A stretch of DNA of 64,000 nt from Sesamum alatum. Its lineage: Eukaryota; Streptophyta; Magnoliopsida; Lamiales; Pedaliaceae. Positions 58,335-64,000 of this stretch are shown in pieces (position 1 is the stretch's first letter; every line of letters starts with the position of its first letter). The notes beneath the pieces are model-generated. The model saw only the letters and a list, made by a program, of their open reading frames with translations, searched no databases and was not told the DNA's origin. Location: contig JACGWO010000007.1 of NCBI GenBank assembly GCA_034509735.1, positions 20,550,046 through 20,614,045 of the forward strand, written 5' to 3'. Made by a program: the position numbers and the translations under genes.

Positions 58335-58337
58335 TAT

Positions 58338-58488
58338 ACGTACTTCTCTTGTTCTCAACTTGAATTTAATTCAAGGAGAACTCAAAATATGGATAAAAAT
58401 GGAAAAAAAAAATTGTGGATTAGTGAGAGGAGAGAGCAAGTTAGGGGGTGGAAGAGAGTATCCTAGTCTTGTGTGTACTGTAATCAAA
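58338..58488 (-). mobile_element. LTR of copia family D (D3), second part
   Basis: Short stretch corresponding to the next part of D1 (about 22985-23055; for example GAATTGTGGA matching AAATTGTGGA), bounded by the CACTA MITE and the Helitron-like insertion. Confidence 0.55.
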
Positions 58489-58713
58489 TCTATACTCTAT
58501 ATCTATACTCTATATAAATATATGAATACTCAAGTTGTTTTTTCCCCATTGTGAAAAGATAAATATACCTTCATTTAAATATTATTAATTATTATATTAC
58601 GGATTTTGGAATGTTTAACATCTATAACTATACTCTATATAAATGTGTGAATACTCAAGTTGTTTGTTCCCCATTCTGAAAAGATAAATATACCCTCATT
58701 TAAATATTTTTAA

Positions 58714-60031
58714 GGGAAAAACTTTTTTTAGTACACTAACTTGGCTCTCGTTCAATTTTAGTACACTAACTTTGGTAATTATCACATTTTATACATTATG
58801 TTGCAATTTTGTTTCAATTAAGTCCAATGGAGGGTTTTTGTTCTAATTTTCCGGTCAATTGACCGAAATTTGCTGACGTGGCCCATTTTTGCTGGCGTGT
58901 CTGGTGAAATTAACCACGTCAGCACATGACGTGGCGGGATGACTTGGATGTATTTTCTTCCATAAGGATGAATTTTAGTACACTATCTTTAGCATGGTTT
59001 AATTTTAGTCCAATAACTTTGAATGAGGTGAAATTTAAGTACAGAATAATAATTATAATAATGTATAATATTTTTATTTTTTTCGTACAGAATGTAATAT
59101 TATTAACACAATTTTAATTCATTTGATAATATAGTTTTTAATATTAATTAATTTGATATAGATTAATTGTTAAATTAAAATTCGATAATATTGTTAATTA
59201 TAGTTTAAAAAATAGATGATCCAATTGAACTGATAAGTGTGAAAAGGAAAAGATCTTGGCTATAATAATATCAACTCTATTAATAATTATAAATAATTAA
59301 CAAATATATTATCAAATTATTAATAATTATAAAATATATATTTATCTATTTTTTAAATTATGATTAACAACTATATTATCAAATTTTTAATAATTAATAT
59401 ATATATCAAATTAATTAATATTAACAACTATATTATTATTCTCTAATTAATTAATTTAATAGCTATATTAACAACTATCAAATTATTATTAATTAATTAT
59501 ATCTAATTAAGTATTAATAATTATTATTTTAACTTTAACTAATAATTATAAACAATTAACAAATTTTAAAAAAAATTGAGGGCTGATCGTGAGTGCAGCT
59601 CGCAACTAGCGACTAGTCATAAATATATAAGTGTACCGTTTTCTGCGGTACACTTCTATTTAATTTTTTTTATAATATAACTATAAATGGGTAGTGACAC
59701 CCCCTAGACACAATGCCAGGGGACTTAAATTTCACCCCATTCAAAGTTATTGGATTAAAATTAAACCATGCTAAAGTTAGTGTACTAAAATTCATCCTTA
59801 TGGAAGAAAATGCATCCAAGTCATCCCGCCACGTCAGTTGCCGGCCAAGTCATGTGCTGATGTGGTTAATTTCGCCGGGCACGTAAGCAAAAATTGGCTA
59901 CATCAGCAAATTCCGGTCAATTGGACTTAATTGAAGTAAAATTGCAACATAATATATAAAATGTGATAATTACCAATGTTAGTGTACTAAAATTGAACGA
60001 GAGCCAAGTTAATGTACTAAATTTTTTTCCC
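58714..60031. mobile_element. Mutator-like element nested in the Helitron-like insert
   Basis: 1318 bp with about 320-bp inverted arms starting GGGAAAAAC and ending ...TTTTTTCCC. The arms contain GTACACTAACTTGGCTCTCG and its complement. Flanks TATTTTTAA (58705-58713) and TATTATTAA (60032-60040) match at eight of nine bases. The centre is TA-rich, with no transposase frame. Confidence 0.8.
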
Positions 60032-60039
60032 TATTATTA

Positions 60040-60625
60040 ATTATTATATTATAGATTCTGGAAATTTTTAACAATTTAAAATTATAAATATTTTAAACCC
60101 CCTCCATATAAATTTAAGATAAAAAACCTAAATTATGAATCATGAATGAATCCAATTACACAAAATTTTAATAACCTGCTTCTAATCGTGAATCATGAAT
60201 GAGCCCAATTATATAGATATGTCACGCTCTATATAAATATGTGAATACTCAAGTTGTTTGTTCCCCATTGTGAAAAGATAAATATACCCTCATTTAAATA
60301 TTATTAATTATTATATTATGGATTTTGGAATGTTTAACATCTATATCTATACTCTATATAAATGTGTGAATATTCAAGTTGTTTGTTCCCCATTCTAAAA
60401 AGATAAATATACCCTCATTTAAATATTATTAATTATTATATTACATATTTTGGATTTTTTAATAATTTAAAATTTTAAATATTTTAAACCTCCTTCATAT
60501 AAATTTAGGATAAAAAACATAATTCGTGAATTATGAATGAATCCATTTACACAAATTTTAATAACCTGCTTCTAATCGTGAATCATTAATGAGCCTAATT
60601 ACATAGATATGTCACGCATTAAATT
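60040..60625. repeat. Duplicated blocks of about 390 bp and about 125-bp units
   Basis: 60107-60225 (phrases AACCTGCTTCTAATCGTGAATC, split by small changes) recurs at 60488-60610. Between them two about 122-bp units repeat ATACTCAAGTTGTTTGTTCC, as do 58504 and 58629. These look like duplicated 5' ends of the same insert type. Confidence 0.65.
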
Positions 60626-60949
60626 TTAATAACATTCACAAAAAGTTATATTATAAAATTAGTTATAGAAAAAATAAAATTCTATAAGAAAAATGTTTAA
60701 GAGTCTTAATTACTCTAAACTACTTAGAGAATGAATAACATATTCAACTAAAAAAAATTAATATACCAAATAATATTTCAACACAATTACTTTACTAGAA
60801 GGAATCTTAATTTATTAAGAAAGTTTTAATCTATCATGACACATTAAAATTTAAAATAAACTATACATGAATAATATATAAAATACTAATCTAAACTTAA
60901 ATATATACATAATGAATAAATATTAAAGTTTAATTATAAATTAAAATTG

Positions 60950-62830
60950 ATATATGGATATAATATTATTAAATTAAAATTGCTTGTGAAAATTCAACTA
61001 TTGAGTGAATCTCTTAGTACTTGATTTTTTTAGTATTAGATAATCCTCAATGCTTTACTTTTACATCTATTGTTTTTTTTTATATTAATTAATAGAATAA
61101 AAGTATTACAACAATAAATGTGACATAAAAAAATAAGTTGTAACATGATATATTATTGAATAAGAAATAGATTAATTATACCAATTGATGCATATGAAAA
61201 TAAGATTAAGAAGTTAAATTAAAAACATATAGAATTAAAAATTGCAATATAAAGGCAAAAAATAAAATTTTATACAATAATATTTCAAAAATTAGAAGGT
61301 AATAAAGCATGTAAATAATACTTTGACAATATTTAAAAGTTGATACTGAAATATAATTAACATTAGAATCTTACAATACAAAATATTGATAATATTGTCA
61401 AATTAAATTATATTTTTATAATAATAGTCAATAAATAATTAGTTTGTAATCATTTAGTGTCAATAAATTAAAAATCGACGACATTCAAAATATAGTAAAA
61501 GAAAACGTATTACATACATAGACATAATATAGCAAAATCAAACAATAGCAAAGAGACAGAATAAAACCTACGAATAAAAATTTATCAATTTATTAAAATA
61601 GAATTTCTTCTAAAATGGAATAACGAATAAGTATAAAAATTTAATTACGAATAAAAATTATCAATATGATTAAATTAAAACTGCTATTGCAAATTTAAAA
61701 AATAGCTAACTATTTGATTTTATTTTAGTATTAATAGGTTAAAAACACAATGTCCCCTTCTCCCCGCACCCCAAGATATTGACATTGAAGAAGAGTATAA
61801 ATAGTAATATAATAAATAATTTAATTTAAGACCTTATCTTATTGAATAGTAACTAACGTAATTGTAGGTCCTAACGAGTCATATATAACTATTTTTATGC
61901 TTTAAAATGTGCATAAAAGTTGTAATATTTAGTCCCCTTGTATTATATATACTTAAGGCCCACATGGCATTTTCCTTTGAATATTCAGAGGGAAAGGTGT
62001 GATGAAACCAAAATTGCTACTTTCTAATATTTACAGGATCAAAAGTGAGAATTCTAAATTCAATGGACCAAATTAAAATAGAAAGTACCTAAGTTATGAC
62101 TGAAAATTGCTATTTCCCCTAATGAAAATAAGAAAAGTCAAATCATGAGTAAATATTAACACAATAATAATTAAAAGTATAAACTTTTAAAATATTTTAT
62201 ATACTAACACATTAGTAAAATTACATTTTCATATTAAGAAAATTAATACATTTTGAGAATAAACTTAGTACAATAAAATAATAAATAAAAACTGAGTTAA
62301 TTATGTTGAAATTAAAAAAAAAAGATGATAAATAAATAAGCCAATGAGCTTAATATATTTTTCCAGTAATAAATTTATAAAAATAACTTAAAAGTTTAAA
62401 AAGCATGAGCACAGAAGAGAATAAAAATTGATATATGAATAGAATATTATTAAATTAAAATTGCTTATGAAAATTCAACTATTGAGTGAATCTCTTAGCA
62501 CTCGATTTTTTATGTATTAGATAATCCTGAATGTTTTACTTTTACATCTATTGTTTCTTTTATAAAAGTGAAAAATAAAATTCTATACAATAAAATTTAA
62601 AAATTTATAAACTAATAAAGTATGTAAACAATGCTTTGACAATATAAAAAAATTGATACTGAAATATGATTAACATACATTATAGGATCTTACAATACAA
62701 ATATTGATACTATGGTCCAATTTGATTATAGTTTTATAACAACAGTCAATAAATAATTAGTTTGTAATAGTGTTAATAAACTAAAAATAAATGACATTCA
62801 AATATAGTAGTAAAAGAAAACAAACAACAC
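60950..62830. repeat. Diverged direct repeat, about 1.5 kb apart
   Basis: 60960-61080 matches 62440-62570 (GAAAATTCAACTATTGAGTG), and 61260-61505 matches 62575-62822, in the same order and orientation. No coding potential. It might be a repeat within the Helitron-like insert, or an old LTR-like pair. Confidence 0.6.
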
Positions 62831-63155
62831 ACACATACAAAATGTAACAAAAAATAAAACAAATTAAATTAAACCACAAAAAGTAGGCATAATAAAACCT
62901 ACAAATAAAATTGATCAATTTATTTTATTAAATTGGAATTTCTTCTATCCAAGTTGAGGAGCTTTGACTAATTATTTTTATTTTAATATTAATTTTTTGA
63001 ATATCATTATTTTATATTTTTATATTAATTGGTTTGATACATAATAATGAAATAATCATTAGTGAATATACGAAATACAAAATTTTAATTTTTGGGAGTA
63101 TCTTTTTACTCAATAGTACCAATTAAATTTACACGTGCATCATCATGCTTTCTAG

Positions 63156-64000
63156 TTACATAAAAAAACAAAAGGAAACAAGTTATTTTCAAAATAACTT
63201 CTACAAACTATGCACAACATGTGCACCACTACCCATCATATGAGTTCACTACTTGTGCAACCTCCCATATGTCATACATTCCATGGAGGATTTTCAACTC
63301 CTACTCAACTTGCTTTAACCCCTTGAGCTTGGACTTCAAGTCATGGACCGATTTGATCGATTTTGATTTAATCAAATTAAATCAAGTGATCCATGAGTTT
63401 TAAATTAATCCAATTAATTTTAGACCTTATTGAAATCCAAAAATTTATTTAATCCAATTAAATAAGCATAAGCCCAAACACTAATTAATTGATCCAATCA
63501 ATTAATTAAAATAAATAAATCCAATTTATTTAAAGGTGTTAAACCCAAATTTAGTTAATCCAATTAATTAATTCTTGGGCCATCCATCTAATGGACTCTC
63601 CCAATAAATAATCCAATTATATTCTCTTTGAATTAATTTAATCTGATTAAATTAATTCGATTAATTTAATTCGATTAAATTAATTCGATTCTTCCAGAAT
63701 TAATTTCAAATTAATTCAACTACTTCAGTGATTTGCGTATAACTCTTTAACTTCACCCTCAGCTAGACTTGAGCTTGTGTCCAACACAACTGATTAATTG
63801 ATAAATATTTTTGATTAACCACTAATGAGAAACGCCCGCCACTAGGGGAGGCCGTCTAGCAACGGTCCATGATACTAGAGACTAGGTGAATGTTGATGTG
63901 AATATTTAGGCTCCGAGTTCCATGCAGGTACGGTCTTTCCGCCGACCGTCTCCCGGGCATGGAATTGGGCTCGGTTACCATCCTGGACCAGGCAACTATA
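63156..64000 (-). mobile_element. LTR of copia family D (D3), third part
   Basis: Matches D1 from about 23140 to 24000, including the inverted-repeat array and the shared block around 63848-63892, and runs off the right edge. It confirms that 58489-63155 is an insertion in a single LTR. Confidence 0.83.

Larger units (their letters stand above)
58489..63155 (+). mobile_element. Helitron-like insertion (candidate)
   Basis: Family-D LTR sequence is interrupted from about 58489 to 63155. The insert begins TCTATACTCTATAT after an A and could end at CTAG (63152-63155) before a T, the insertion pattern of Helitrons (5'-TC, CTRR-3', between A and T). The hairpin expected near the 3' end is weak (GCAT...ATGC at 63138-63149). 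The 5'-end phrase TATACTCTATATAAAT recurs at 58504, 58629 and 60348 (part at 60226). No Rep/helicase gene. Apart from the nested element it is AT-rich, with no gene. Confidence 0.42.

Overview
The window is nuclear DNA of a flowering plant, most likely a eudicot. It is AT-rich and dominated by transposable elements, and it holds one apparently intact, intron-containing protein gene (49333-56935, +). That gene encodes a class IV HD-Zip transcription factor of the HDG5/ROC3 type. I could not identify the species. All boundaries were placed by eye from repeat-to-repeat comparison within the window.

Left part (1-14990): nested Ty1-copia elements. The host element A2 (minus strand) runs off the left edge and reappears at 10026-14990. 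A family-C solo LTR (plus orientation, 786-1558 and 9003-10020) sits inside the A2 gag with a perfect GACAT target duplication. A second family-A element, A1 (1559-9002, minus), sits inside that solo LTR. One deletion removed most of A1's 5' LTR and about 200 bp of the surrounding LTR.

Middle part (14991-36823): decayed CACTA (En/Spm) transposons. CACTA1 (minus) ends at 26999 with a CACTACAAAAAA-type terminus, carries a broken transposase gene (19545-25925) and upstream pieces of the Transposase_24-type accessory gene, and is split by a solo LTR of family D. CACTA2 (plus, 27880-35209) lacks its 5' half. A tandem array with a period of about 177 bp lies between the two.

35210-45855: a family-D LTR split by copia element C (36824-45456, ATTTC target duplication). 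Element C has lost most of its 5' LTR and its primer-binding site.

45856-57632: the HD-Zip IV gene with its promoter and UTRs. At least six small inverted-repeat elements lie upstream of it or in its introns. 57633-64000: another family-D LTR, interrupted by a CACTA-type MITE and by a Helitron-like insertion that itself contains a 1.3-kb Mutator-like element.

Three patterns cut across these elements. (1) The LTRs of all three copia families carry dense arrays of short perfect inverted repeats. The arms differ, but the spacer is nearly constant (CCA, less often CAA, CTA or CCT). (2) At least ten long-inverted-repeat, GGG-type non-autonomous elements sit between 9-10 bp AT-rich duplications, so they are Mutator-like. 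(3) The copia leaders carry long CG-alternating tracts. No rRNA, tRNA gene or CRISPR array was seen.
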